The notes beneath the pieces are model-generated. The model was not told the origin of the DNA, did no database searches, and saw only the letters and a list, made by a program, of their open reading frames with translations. The translations under genes and the position numbers were made by a program. Shown here one piece after another: positions 15,284 to 28,202 of a stretch of 64,000 nt of DNA. Each line of letters starts with the position of its first letter. The first letter of the stretch is position 1. The stretch comes from Odiellus spinosus. Lineage: Eukaryota > Arthropoda > Arachnida > Opiliones > Phalangiidae. The stretch spans positions 7,929,424 through 7,993,423 of the forward strand of contig OY987231.1 in NCBI GenBank assembly GCA_963920705.1, written 5' to 3'.

Positions 15284-16405
15284 CGGAGTGAATGCAACTC
15301 GACGATCGTTTAAATAGCCCTAATTTACTAGTAAAAAACAATTATAAATCAATATTTAGCTAAAAATTTTATTTTTGGACTTGCTCTGAAAATAGGTTTA
15401 ACAAGGATCATTTAAGGTACAATCAACTAGCTCTATTTCGCGGACACGTTCAAACTTACTAAAAATTTAGAGCTAGAAATGTTTTATGAAAGTAGGCTTA
15501 ACAAGGATCTATAGAGATCCAGTCAGCTAGCAAAAGCATGAACCTCTTAAGACTAGTTTGAAACATTGTACCATCAGTAAAAATCTCACGCTTCTAAAGC
15601 TATTTGTCAAAGACTTGTTAATGACGAGATATCAAAATGATCTCCATGGATCCTTGTTAAGCCTATTTTAAACATGATTTTTAACTAAAAGTGAAAAAAA
15701 TTAGAGCCAATGTTAAGCTAGAAATCTCGTTTTAAACTTACTTGGAAATAGGCTTAACAAGGATTCATGAAGATAGTTCCTTAACTACATAAAACTCTTA
15801 CCTCTTAAGCCTAGTTTGAAACGTTTTCTTGTTAGAATAAGTAACGCGAAAGACTCGTTAACGATGAAATACCCTTCCTTTTTAAGGCCTTTTTGTAAGT
15901 TAAAAATTGATTTGTAACTTGCTACAAATATTAAGGTAGAAATTAATTCAACTTACTTGAAAAAAAAAAGCTTAACAAGGCTCAATGGAGGTAGGATGAT
16001 ATCTCAATGATATAACTCCTTGGTTCCTTGGTAAGCCTACTTTGTAAGTTAAGCATTTCAAACTTCTAGTTATAAAATCAAGAAACATGCTTGAAATTAA
16101 TTCATAATTTAGAAATTAGGCTTAGCAAGGATCCACAGATAGTTTATATCTCGTCTGTAATGAGTAGCCAGCTCTGAAATTTGACCAAAACCTTTGAAAC
16201 TAAGCTTAAATGTAAGTTACGCTCATTGGTCGAAGACTCTTCATGAATCCTTGTTAAGCCTACTTTCCAAATAAGTTAAAAATTAATTTCTATCTTTATT
16301 TATATTTTTGATAATGAATTAGGCCTATTTAAACGATATGTATTTTACGCTAGTAAATAATTAGTTGTTGGGCAATTGCATTCTTCCTTTGAGATAATAA
16401 CCGAT
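15284..16405. mobile_element. Expanded, internally reiterated relative of the TTAA MITE
   Basis: The outer ends resemble the 918-1363 element (GAGTGAATGCAACTCGA and CGTTTAAATAGCCCTAAT at the left; AGGCCTATTTAAACGAT and GCAATTGCATTCTTCCTTTGAG at the right). The inside holds alternating forward and inverted units of about 100-130 bp, each around AGGCTTAACAAGGATC or GGATCCTTGTTAAGCCTA with CATGGAGAT/GATCT spacers, roughly eight in all. This looks like a MITE whose subterminal palindrome was amplified. No coding capacity. Confidence 0.6.
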
Positions 16406-17839
16406 AAATGATTTGAATTATTTATTAGAGAAAATTACGTATTTGCCAAAATGAAATTCTAAACTATTTTTAAGCGTATTTTTATTACTAATATTTTTAA
16501 TAATAGTTTTAATATCCAAATTATAGTCTGTTTTTTTGTACTTTTAATTTATTATACTAAAGGCAAAAGTATGTAGGAAAATTCTTGAGTTTGATTTTGA
16601 ATATTTAAATAAGTTTTGAACGATTGCGTAGAAAATTTTAAGATCAAAAAGTTAAAAAAAAACTGAAAGGTAAGAATTCAAGATCTTTTTTTAATTTAAG
16701 TATGATTATAAAGTTAAAAAAGCGTATATAGTCAGGTTTGGGGCGGTTTTTTTAAATTGTTAAACTGTGGACGCTGTGGCAGACGAGTTTTCAGATTTTT
16801 GGGCCAAAAATTTAATAGGTAATAGACACCCTCTTTAGATCAAGGTCATTACGTTACATGCGCGCTTAGTTTATGGCCTTGACCTTTCAAGGTCAAATCT
16901 GATATCTAGAAAATTGGCAAAAATATCTCTAAAATTTTTGCATTTGGTAGAGTGCTGAATAGTTATGTAATGGCTAAAATTAGTTCTGATGTTACTGAAA
17001 AACGTAGGTCATGGGAAAGATAGCAAAAAAAACTTGTGAAGCAAAAGGTTTAAAAATTAATTTTAAAACACGTGAATGCTAGTGTGTTTCACAAGTTCAC
17101 AACGGCAAACGAAAAACATCTCCGTAAACTTAAAGGGTTATCAATAGGTTGGTTAACCATTTTTTTACTAAATATAAAATTTTGATTTATAAAACGTCGA
17201 AACCAAATATTAATGTTCGCGTTTTTTTTTTTTTTTTTTTTTTTTAATATGAGCATTTTGAAGGGGGTCCCTTTTGAATTTACAAAACTCCAAAAATTGG
17301 GTAATTTGAAAAGCCTTTTTTGTGGGTATCAGGGCTCGGATTCAAAGTGTCAAGCGAGTAACCGCACACACAATTGTTATCGGCTTTAAACCAGTAAAAT
17401 AAAATTAGTTTGGTACATTCCCACCATGGTGACTGCTTGTCAATATTTCCCCAATCCAATTTTACATTTTATTCAAGTGTTCTAGTGGAAAAATAGTAAA
17501 ACATCACTTAATTTTGGCAAAGACTTCATTCTGGTTCAAGTCTTTTCGTTTCACTAAAATGAATTACTTCTTGAATTGGCAGTATTGGCAAAACTTAGCT
17601 AGCTAGGCTATCCTGTATCTCTGATTTGCTTAGAGACGACATGTATAGTTTAACTCTTGTGTACTGTCAATTCAAGATGGAATTGATCATTAAGTTTTTT
17701 GTCATCGCAAAGTATTTTGGTTTCGACATAGCTTTATAAATATAAATTTTAAAAATACTTGTTTATCAACTGATACCAGCTTGTTTTACTGTTGGGTTTA
17801 TGAAAGGGGTTTTTGAGGAAATAAGCTTGGAAACTTGAC
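16406..17839. other. Non-coding AT-rich stretch
   Basis: No gene is evident. A 24-base poly-T run lies at 17222-17245, and a local direct repeat AAGGTCATTACG/AAGGTCAAATC occurs near 16843-16900. Confidence 0.4.
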
Positions 17840-18623
17840 CAGGGTGACCAAATTCCTACTTTTTCCATGCCTTCCTTTAGATTCTCGTATATTCGACTGT
17901 ATTTCCTATTATTTCGTCCAACTGTTGTTATCCTCAAGTCTTTTGAAACTCTCATCAAAACCCCAGAAAAAAAATCTAAAAATAATAATTTTCCTATACA
18001 AAGTTCATTTAGTGAAGCTAGAAAATCAAAGGTGTGATCCCTTACCAAAAAAAAAAAAAAAAAAAAGTCTTAAGAGGTCTTGGGGAAGTCTTTCGGGTGT
18101 CTTATGTAGTCTTAAGAGGTCTTGAGGAAGTCTTTCATTATGCCAAGAAGTCTTAAAGACTTTTGTAGTGTTCTTGAAGACCTCTTCTTAAGCGCAGTAC
18201 AAAAAGTCTGACATTTGGGAGAATTTTCCCAATTTATAGGACAGATTTTGGGATTTCGATGTTAATTATTAATATAGACGAAATTGGAAGTTTTTCTGTA
18301 ACAAGAAGGTTACATTATTTTTCCTATAAAATTGCTATTATCCTATGTTATCCTAATATTACCCAAGGGTCAGACACTTACCAAAATCCCATACATTTAA
18401 TTTGACCCAAATCAAAAGTCCCTAAACATTCTATTCTTTATGTAAAATTAATATTGAAATCTCAAAAGCTGCTTTGAAACATCAAAATCTCTTGAAAATT
18501 CTGAAATCCCATACATAAAACAGCAAATATCCGACCCCTCGAATATAACACTCCTATATTTTCCTATAATTTATGTACATTTTTTCTTCATAAATCGTTG
18601 AGGGCATTTCTATGGTCACCCTG
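17840..18623. mobile_element. hAT-like non-autonomous element (CAGGGTGACCA ends)
   Basis: It starts CAGGGTGACCAAATTCCTAC and ends TATGGTCACCCTG, giving inverted 10-11 bp termini. The flanks CTTGAC at 17834-17839 and 18624-18629 form a target duplication of at least 6 bp. The CAGGG terminus is typical of hAT elements, whose duplications are usually 8 bp, so assignment is tentative. A second element (18041-18190) is nested inside. Subterminal TTTTCCTATA motifs recur near the right half. No transposase frame is visible. Confidence 0.65.
18041..18190. mobile_element. Truncated CCCTTAC-family MITE nested in the hAT-like element
   Basis: CCCTTACC is followed by a run of about 20 A instead of the usual seven, then AGTCTTAAGAGGTCTTGGGG units as in 9696-9885. 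The right terminus is lost: the sequence stops after GAAGACCTCTTCTTAAG with no GTAAGGG. Confidence 0.6.
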
Positions 18624-20091
18624 CTTGACTCGGTTTACCCCATTTTTAATACCTTGGAGGGGAGAACACTAGGTGTAATTATTAGTACAATGCCTTGCTG
18701 TAACCTCTCTGATTTTATGCTATTGGCAAAGAGTTTCGCCACCTCTGAACCTCTTGGGGAAAAAAAAAACACTTGACACTCTCTCTGGTCTGCCCCTTTA
18801 TCATTCAGAACATTCTGATGAAGTTTGGTCTCCGTTAAGACTATTCCCAACAATTAGGCAACATTCTCTCATAAAAAATGTGAGAAGGCTCTCCTGGGAA
18901 AGAGGGGACACAACTCCATTTCTATCACCCCTCAGTTAGGATGGTCTCAATTTATTCAGTCAAATATTTTTTCTTGGTGGTAGTCTTCTATCCTCCAAGG
19001 TTTTACGCAGTATTTCATACTCTAAAAACAAAAGGTTGTTTTGAAAAACATTGTTTAAAAAAATGGTTTTCTAACCAGGGACGGCAATAAGAGCAGGACA
19101 TTGTCCGATAAATTTTTCTATGAATTGGACATTGTCTGATAAGGAAAGTACTGGAAATCTGACCATATTTTAAATTCTTCTTTTTCAAATGTCTGATAAC
19201 TTTGAATTTGTGAAGGGGTTACTGAACAATTGTCCAATAGGAAACTATTCTTATTTCTGTCTAACCACCTGATCCCCTCTAATCAAAATGGTATAATGGG
19301 TAGATATATAATCAGAGGTGGAACTTAATCGAAGCACTTCGCGAAGCACTACCAATGTAGATGCTTGGGAAAAACCTTTAAGCGAAGTGCTTCGATAGCT
19401 TTCCACTGTATTACAGTCCCACCACTGTATATAACATAACTATCTCCACTTGTTTATTTGACGTCACTACTTACATCACCTGCCTTTTACTAGTGACAAT
19501 TCTGCTAAACTCAACAAGTTGAACAAGCCAAAAACCTAATTTATATATTTACCTATTGTTCCTTTGTAAGAATACTCCTTACACTTACAATATTTTCTTC
19601 TTTTAAAATAAAATATCAACTAGTTCATACAAAAAGTCTCATAATCCCCAGTGACTGAACAAAATTAAAATTCATTTTAGATTTAGATTTAGTAAAAAAA
19701 AAAAAAAAATTATATCCATTCTAAATATTTTAAGAACAAACAAAGTAACATTTTATAAATTCGAAATAATTATTTCACCGACTGCTTTTATTTAAAACAA
19801 ACAAAACAAATCAATAATATTAAAAAAATATTAATAATCTTATGTAAATAATGAAGAATGAATTAATTATTATAATAAGCTGGGTGTTATAAAAAAAAAA
19901 AAATACAAAAATTAAAATAAGCAAACGTTATATACCAAAATAATTCACTCAGAAAAATTTGGTGGTTATTATTGTTCAGATTGATGTAGAGGGCAAAATA
20001 ATTTGTAAATATTAAAGAAAATGAAATTAAGAATCGTATTAATTTGGTTTTCAAATATCGAACGAAGAAAAAAACCTATTTTTATTCGTTT
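18624..20091. other. Non-coding stretch upstream of the QNG1 3' end
   Basis: No gene is seen. Two poly-A runs lie near 19696-19709 and 19891-19903. A local inverted pair GCGAAGCACT/AGTGCTTCG occurs near 19345-19395. Confidence 0.4.
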
Positions 20092-23000
20092 TTAGTAAAA
20101 AATTGAACGTGTTTTATGATAAGGAATACATTCTAATTCTTCGCTGTGAATTCTACGATAATCCCATAGATAAAAATCTATTAGAATTGAATTTAATTTC
20201 GTCTCCATCTTCCGAAGTTCTTGGTTTACTAACTAATAAAATACAATGATGTGTTAGTGATAGGAATTTAAAAGAAAACTAACGTAAAGTTTTTTGATAA
20301 ATGGTAATGAGAAATCCCGACATGGAACTAATCAATTAGTTCCATGATCCCGATAAGTTCTATCGATTTGTTATTCAGGGTTGCCACAGGTCAGGGAAAA
20401 GTCAGGGAATTTGAAAATGAACCAAAAAAATAAGGGAAAAGTCAGGGAATTTGAAAATGAACCAAAAAAATAAGGGAAAAGTCAGGGAATTTGAAAATGA
20501 ACCAAAAAAATCAGGGAAAAGTCAAGGAATTTGAAAATGAACCAAAAAGTCGAGGAATTTGAATCTCAAAAAACTGGCAACCCTGTTATTGTTAAATATC
20601 CCATATTTGTCAGTAAACAAAAATATTCTGACAAATATTGAACTGGGAATCAATTTTGAAAGTTTGAAACATCTCTTTTCAAATCCATGTTTTTCAACTT
20701 CATCAATAGCTTGCGAGACTAATATAGAAAACTAAGATTGTTTTTTTGTCCCGTTTCAACACTTGATATTGTTGCGTTTGTGCTAAGTTTCTCTTATATA
20801 GGTATTTATGCCGAATGTGCAATATAGGAAATATAGCTTTTCAATATTAAAAAAGCTAAAAATATAATTTAAATATGACGACAGGGTCACTTTAAATTCT
20901 TTTAATCGTATCATTGAACGTGTACATAGAGTTCACCTATCCAAGTATAGATGTAATTTTAAAGAATTAACTTATCAGGGCGTTTTATTGGTGGAAAGAA
21001 ACCAACGAAATGACAAAATAGATCTCCTTTTAACAATAAATGAACTGTTTTTCCAAAACAGTCCACCAACTTGAATAACTTTTAACTATCTCTTACTATC
21101 AAATCTGAAATCTCGCTAATAGATTAGTAGACAATGTAATTTAGTGTTGACAAAAATACGTATAGAAATTGTTAGCCCTTATGTTAGGATATTTCTGGGT
21201 AACTAAATCTTTTCCTCGTTTAAGACGTTTATTCGTATTCCTATAACTTTCCCTGAATACACCACTTTGCTCTTCCACTGTGCGCATGCCCGCGCTCGAA
21301 ACGCTTGCTAGTGGCGGGAAAAAAACGTTCGCTCTATGAGGCGCTTATAGTACCCCGCGTATTACCCCATGCAGGTTTTTTTCCCTGCCATTTTCACCAA
21401 GCGAAAGTTCGCCCTATGCCGCTATAGCGCCCCAAGTAATGGCTAAATGGTGTATTAACATAAAAACAAATTACCTCAACTGTCCATATCGTTACACCTC
21501 GAATTTCCACTTCCTCTCTAGATCCATTTTGAAGCATTTCTCCTAGTAATTCGGGAAAAAACTTTTCAAGCAACACTAACACGTTCAGTTGACTTCCATT
21601 TATAAAATACTAATACAATTAACTGGAAGCCTTTGATTGATCGTATTTACCATTTTGTAATTTTTCCATTAATTCTGTAGAGTACGTCATGGCCCCCATA
21701 TAGACTAGTACTTGCGGTACTCGGTAATCGGGAAACATGGTTAAATATTCAATATCCCGAAATTCGCCCAATCCTTGTCCTTCGAAACATGACCATATAT
21801 CAGCTATTACAATTTGGGCCCTTTTGTATAGGCTGACTGTTAACAAAAAAAAAAAAAAAAAAAAAAGTATACCAAACCATGTATAAGCCTAATTATCCTA
21901 AATACCTTTTACACCATCGTAGGTAGCTTCGTCTCTGTAGGAAGGAAAATTTTCCACTATAATTTGTAAAAGTCGTTTGGCAGAACCATTCGCTTCCTCA
22001 ATGCAGTTTGCGAAAGTACCACCGTACTTCTGTAAAAGGTTATTTAACTCGGATAAAAAGTTGATAACATATTCTAGGAAAGTAATTAACGTCCATCTGT
22101 AGCATATCGCTCTAAGAGCCGATTGATTTCGAGACACTAGCGGCTGCAGTCGGCGTAAAGTTAGGGGTGTAAGCAAGTGTTCGTGAATGCTTAGCTCACG
22201 TGTAGTGCTGAAGTTGGAAACAACTTCTCGCCCCTGAGAAATCAAATAAGTTTTCATGTTGTCGTGCTCATGAATCTGCTCGATCAATCGGGAAAAGTGC
22301 GATAGTTGGCATTATCTTCTAGCGAACTTGCGAACAATCGGGCGAAAATTGGTTTTAAAAATCAGTTACAACCACGCGGTTTCGGCTTAATTTTATTTTA
22401 GATTTCTCGCGTGCTTGTGAACGTGTCTTTAGGAGAGATTCTGGAGTAGAAAGGGAAGACAATATAGCCTGTATTCTCTCCCTCGAGGAAGAGTCTATAT
22501 AATCGAAGCGTAACAGGGGTGGTAGCTAGTATTTATCTCTCGCTTCAAGCTTGGTTAGCTATGATGAGCCGTGTGTTTAGATCGTTACGTTACTAAGCGT
22601 TAATTAACTTTTGCTTGGATTGTGTGGTCTTTCAAATTTGGATATTCTCCAAAAAACTTACTCGTAACAGTATCGTCCCAGTTTCGTTGAGGACTCTTTG
22701 TCGTTCCTCGAGAAGTGGTATCTCTGTCTCGGTGGCTGATTTAAATATTTTAGACACGTCATCCGACGTAATTGTTGAGTAATATGACGCTTCACATATC
22801 GGGATAACATCCTGGTAAAGGAGAATGTTCAAATTTGGTTACTTTTGTGGGCTGAAAGCGAAAAACTAATTCCCATCTTATAAAACGAACTATAGGGCGC
22901 CATAGGGCGCAAGGTGCGATACCAATGGGAAGTTAGGGATAGTATTATTGGAAACAAAAGCGGTGAAAATTAAGTGTTTCTATAAGCCCGTATGAAAAAC

Positions 23001-24524
23001 AGTTCCAAATCGTTGTTGAATCACTTACAAATTATTTTACGCCTCTGTAAAAATGAAAAAAAAAAAAAAAAAAGCTACAACCTTCGTTGTTCAGGGTGAA
23101 ACTCACACTTACAATTATTTTCTTATGTAACCACTTGAATTGCCGCGCCCTTAAGGATTATACCTCAGTGAAAATTTTCACGCTTATGGAAGTGGACGTG
23201 ACGTATATTTTAAGGTATATGCCTTTGTAGTATAAAACAGGTAGCATCCCTTCATATCTTCATTTGGATTAAACTATTTTGAAAACCACTACTATAGTAT
23301 AAACGGATGAATGTTTAACCTAAAAGCCCCGCGAAATTGCGCTACACTTTAGGCACGTTTTCAATCAAATTTTTTTGGCCAAGAATCGAGTTTTTGAGTC
23401 AAATCAAGCTTTTCCTTTAACCCACGTTATCAGGCTTCAAGTGACAGAAAAGAGGATATATAAATGAATTTGTTATAAGCTACTCTTGAAAAAGCGAAAG
23501 CAGACGCTTGAAAAAAATGATTAAAGTTACCGTAATTTAGGAAATTGGAAAATAACGGGGTAATATACTGTCTCACGGTAATATGCCGGTATTCGCAAAA
23601 TTATTTAATAGAATTTCTGTTATTTTTAAATAAGGAATTCCTCTTTCAAACGCTGCAAAATTCATATTTCTAACTAAACAGCCACTATACACTCGTGAGA
23701 AATGCAACGTTTTTTTTTTTGATACGCTTGGCTATTTGACTCTGCATTGATAGGAAAAATTTCATTAACGTCTCTTTAACGAGGTCAAACACGAATAACT
23801 AATCAAAAAACAAACTTGTATTATAAGACAAGTTAAACATGACCTCTTTTTACAATTTGTTCATTTTTAACCCAATTAGTTTTAAATTAGAAGTGACAGT
23901 TTTCGTAATTAAACCACAGACAACCGTAAATTACAATTAACTTGGTAATTACTAGAGACAATCGTAAATTACCATTAACTTGGGTAATTTACCGCTTAAA
24001 TTACCGATTTGGAACTCTAGCTACACGATATGCAATACATTTCTGAGTTTATCGACTAGTGTGTCTTCCCTGGTAAACCCTGGGCGTTTGTATTACTTGG
24101 AAAATTTGCTAAGCCTAAAACTAAGCGTATTACTCTTTGAGCTCTATTGATCGCTGCGCAGAGGGCCCAGTATCCTCCGTGAAGTTCCCCGTCAAAGTCC
24201 ACTCGATATTTGGGACTACTGTCCTCGGTCCAAAATGAGAAGTTGAGCGTATCAACGAGGAAAATCCAATCGATGGCTTGACGATTCGCTTCCTTGGGGT
24301 GAAGCTTGTGAGATTTCCAAGTTGCTACGCTGAATTCCTCTCTTTCGACGCTCTCTCCAATCTGACCCAAAAAATCATTATATATCAATATCCCTTTACA
24401 AAGTACTCGTTTTAACGATGGCTCGAACCATTTTAGCAACTTTTCGGACCCCTTCGTGATTGATCTTAACATCCTTAGCGTTTTCCGCTATGAATTTACC
24501 AGATTGTCGTGGCGGTAGAGCCAT
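20092..24524 (-). CDS. QNG1: Queuosine 5'-phosphate N-glycosylase/hydrolase (DUF2419)
   Basis: Seven exons on the - strand, 5' to 3': 24524..about 24400, 24361..24134, 22811..22662, 22029..21906, 21836..21651, 21542..21475, 20232..20092. QNG1 (C9orf64 in human) releases queuine from queuosine 5'-phosphate so that it can be reused for tRNA wobble modification. Family signatures: an N-terminal SGKFIAENAKDV; DWIFLVDTLNFSFW and GGYWALCAAINRA in exon 2; ASYYSTIT and LLEERQRVLNETG in exon 3; YGGTFANCI and VENFPSYRDE in exon 4; YKRAQIVIADIW and TMFPDYRVPQVLVYMGA in exon 5; EEVEIRGVTIWTVE in exon 6; LNSILIDFYLWDYRR and the terminal IPYHKTRSIFY in exon 7. Phases agree at every junction except exon 1/2, where several GT/AG pairs are possible and none is clearly best. 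AATAAA follows the stop within 10 bp. A hAT-like MITE lies in the last intron. Confidence 0.9.
20376..20585. mobile_element. hAT-like MITE with internal tandem repeat in QNG1 intron 6
   Basis: It starts CAGGGTTGCCA and ends TGGCAACCCTG, exact 11-bp inverted termini, flanked by TTATT on both sides. The interior is about four tandem units of about 41 bp (GTCAGGGAATTTGAAAATGA, then ACCAAAAAAATAAGGGAAAA). Confidence 0.75.
21280..21425. repeat. Short direct and inverted repeats in QNG1 intron 6
   Basis: GTTCGCTCTATGAGGCGCTT and GTTCGCCCTATGCCGCTATA are diverged direct copies about 80 bp apart, each followed by a C-rich CCCC step. GGCGGGAAAAAAA and TTTTTTTCCCTGCC are an inverted pair between them. 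A similar CTATAGGGCGCC motif recurs near 22890. Origin unknown. Confidence 0.35.
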
Positions 24525-27500
24525 AATATCTCGTTTTTATTTGTCGAATCTAAAGATTAATAGACATAGCAAAATTTTACTCGATAAATAGTTACGAATA
24601 CGGCATAAATCGCGATTAAATGTTAATGACGCCGACGAAACAGCTATATAAATTAGCTATAGGAGTGCGGCTGTGAGAGACGCATGTTTATCTATAGGCC
24701 GGTTGAGTAGCGTTTCAAGGATTTTAGAGATACATACTCTTTCACACTTTCCGTATGAGGTTTTAGCCTTCTTTATCAATCTGCTCAGCTGTGGCCAATT
24801 TATAATCTATTTTGTACTTTAGCAATGTTACTTTATATTTTATTCTTCTGTGCTGACATGTTCATTCGCAAACGGCCATATTCTTTCACTCGCCCCTTCT
24901 AGGGCAGTCACCCCCAAAACCGGTTTTTCTGGAATTTTTTGATTTGTGGAAAACTGGGTGGTTCATTGTATTTTAATCTCATTTTTAGTTTAAGAAATAA
25001 GGTTTTATTTGTAACGGTCCATTCAATACGAATTAAATTATGTAATGCAACAACTTATGTATTAACCCTCAGCTTGTTGTATACTAAACATGTCTTACAA
25101 TCTTAGATTAGGGTTTATGTATAATTGAGATGGGATTCACGCAGTCACAGTTTTAATTTGTTGATCATTTGATAATGTAAGTTCTTACATGATCTATTAA
25201 ATCCTTTTCAAGTGAATCCCGTCGGATTTTTACTGTATTTCTATTTTCACACCAGTCCATCTTAGGTTTTATGTAATTGAAAACTAAACACAATGAGATA
25301 GGGTTATGTTTTTTTGCTTTGGGAGGGGCAAAATGAGCGTCATTACTTTTGTCATTTAAAGGCAAAAAGTACTGGAAATTCCTGAAAAACTAACCACTGG
25401 ATTGATAAAATACAGTTTCCCCTTTAACCCTGAATACAATTTTCTGTATAGCTCCAATGATATTTAGACTTTTTGTGTTCATTTCTAAACTTCCCATTCC
25501 TCATCACAACTTTGATAGATGAAAAACCGGTTTGGCACTTAGGACTCTAAGGACTAGATTTCCATGGCGCTCGAACTCGAAGCACAGTAAGGACAGGGAA
25601 ATCAGGAGTACGCTGGAATATCCTACTCCTAGGGCGAATGAGAGATTGAGGAAAACCCCACAGCCACAATTTTCTTACGCCCCAAAGTATTTTCAACGGT
25701 TTCAAACCCACTTCGTCTCTACAAAGTACAAATTGGACGGTAGTTAGAAGTTCATTGTGGGCTGTTACTTACATAACGCTATGAAGGTTATATTCCCTTT
25801 AAGTAGTGTCATAAATAAATTTAGGAGCTTGAATAACGAACCCGATGGCCAATGGTTAGTGGGATTAAAGGGACTCAAGTTCGAGCTGCGGACTTCATTT
25901 TTGAAACGTCACACCCACGTCAGTATTACGTCATGTATGTTGATGTGAGGGAACTACGTAGCACCCGTTGTGTCCAAAGAGCGAAATCGACGTAGTACTC
26001 TCAATCAAACTACAGGTGACGTTTTTCAAACTGGGTCCGCCGTGCTACCTGGTGCCCCTTTAATAGCTTAATATGATTACTATCTTTATTACGTGTATTT
26101 AATTTCCTTATCGAAAACGTGGGTGAATGTTATATGAGTACGTTTCGCTCAATTGACAAATACAGTTTGTTAAACAAAACGCTAAAGGGCCTCTGGCTTA
26201 TTGGCTTCATCATACCACTATCATTCTTATTTATATAGTAATGTCATCGAAATGATCTGAGATGTGTATGGGAATCTATGAGAATATAACGGGATGCGCT
26301 TATCACCAGTAATAGGATCTAACTCAATTAGTCTTAAGATTGTCCCTACCACCTCCGCCACCAACCCGAGTAGGTGTACACCTGGTCTTGGCTTCATTCC
26401 AGGATGTTATTCTCTAGCTTTCTAGCTCTTTGACGATGCTAACTCTCAGAATTCTCGATTTGTGCCTCCCTCCCTTTCGGCGACGCAGGCGCGTTCGTTC
26501 TCAACCACTTTTCTCGCGTGTTTCCTACTCTACTCTTGGAAAGACTTTGTGTAAGTGTTCCTCCTCCACCGTCCGGTTATCTTGGTATCCAAGCGTAGCC
26601 CCCCTAGTTGCCTATCGGTTTCCATGCCCCTTTTCACTACTTAACTTGGCATTTCGAAACCGGGCTCTTGGCATATATTGTAGAAACAGGAAACTATTTT
26701 TTGGACAAGGTGTCCCCAATTTCTTTCCTTCTTTATCAAATTCATTCCATCGTAGAAAGCTAGCTTACACGTCCTCCATTACGCATTCATGTAAATGAGC
26801 CATAGAGTTGGGGAAGTAGCTATAATGGCCGTTATTTCATATGGATAGACAAGAAACTGACGTCACGCCTGAAGGTCTTTTGAGCTAGCGTTCTGAAATT
26901 TTATAGTTGTAATTTAGTTGTAAATATTTTCCCATCAAGCATTTTGTGGTTGAATTTTGGATTTCATGGAATATGTTTTTCTAAATACCCTTGGCAGTAC
27001 AGAATTCGTGGGTAAATTTAAGAAAAAGATTTAAAAGGACCCAAAAGCTGTTACAAAGCAGACGACCAAAATGGAATGTATATTGTTAAATAAATGGGAC
27101 TAATAGTCTAAACTCAAGGTCTTACAATGTCAGATTCTTCTATCTCTCACCTCGGTTGAATCCCTTTAGAAGAGGAATTAGGGTATTCTTCCCCACCCAG
27201 GGGGGTTACGTAATCTAAGGTGTTATTCCCCCCTTGGCCATTTTAATTCCCTACATAAGTCTATTTAATGCCTTTGTTCGAATTTAACGATCCCCATTGA
27301 TTTGTAAAATAAGCCATGCCGATGTACATTTTCCCCTCTCATATATGCCTATATAGTTATTTTTACTTTCTTTCCATGCCTAATGGTTGCACCCACAATT
27401 TAGCGCCAAAAAGGTCAATACTATTCAATGCATTGATCAATGCATTTTAGTTGCAGTTGGCGTACTCTTCAGCGCAAGCGTGTTACAGAAATAAAATAGA

Positions 27501-28184
27501 TATAGGCCAAGTTGTGATATAAATTTGATAATCCGTAGTAAAATAGCAATATCCAACGAACCGTTCATTACGTAGTAGTACCATTAGGATTTAGATTGAA
27601 TCATACTTAGTTTCCCAAAATTGTAGTTATATTTTAGATTTTATTCGCCTGGAAGACCTCCTTACTCTTTAATGTTAATTGCTCTACGATTTATATCTCC
27701 TTGTAATTCAAGATGCCGACAGCCCCAAATAAACAACACTGAGTGTATTATTTATAAGATATTACAAAAACCATGGAATAATCTTATCAAAGATTTGGTG
27801 GATATCAAAACGCGTTTTCTCTCGCATGCGTACTTCTACCCTCTGTTAAGAACCTTTTCTATCCCCCCTTACGTTCCATGCCTTAGCGTTAAGAATTCCC
27901 GTTCTTTACGATGTTGGTTGCGTGGCTTTGGAAAACTGAAAGGGAAAATCTTTTACGAAATAGCCCCTTTTCTTCGAGCCAAAGAAACCCGCTATTCCGG
28001 CTTCCAAATGTAATATATTTCACCATAAACGGCTGCTTGAAAAATATTTTGCGTAAAAAAATCATGATCGATTAAAGATAAAAGTTAATTAACATGTTTT
28101 AATTACTAATAGCATTTTAAAATTAATTGCGAGCCTTATTTCAGTTAGTTTAATTAAATCCCTGGGGTCAAATTAATTATAACG
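24525..28184. other. Long non-coding stretch upstream of QNG1
   Basis: No exon, RNA gene or clear TE terminus found. The first 150 bp should contain the QNG1 promoter, but no decisive motif is seen. Open frames at about 26430-26798 and 27672-28013 have no recognisable domain, no biased codon use and no supporting splice context, so I treat them as chance. Confidence 0.35.
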
Positions 28185-28202
28185 ATATATATATATATAT
28201 AC
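28185..28202. repeat. (TA)n microsatellite
   Basis: A short pure AT dinucleotide run is followed by ACATGTATAT. Confidence 0.8.

Noticed and set aside
21898-22287. A 129-codon - strand frame with its own Met
   Set aside because: Only its last 41 codons (from 22029) are QNG1 exon 4, preceded by a proper CAG acceptor; the upstream part is intron.
24056-24472. A Met at 24472 as the QNG1 start
   Set aside because: A different frame starting at 24524 encodes the conserved family N-terminus (RQSGKFIAENAKDV), so the 24472 Met lies in the wrong frame of exon 1.
26430-26798. A 122-codon open frame on the + strand
   Set aside because: Composition is that of translated random sequence, with no domain, no homologous partner in the window and no splice support.
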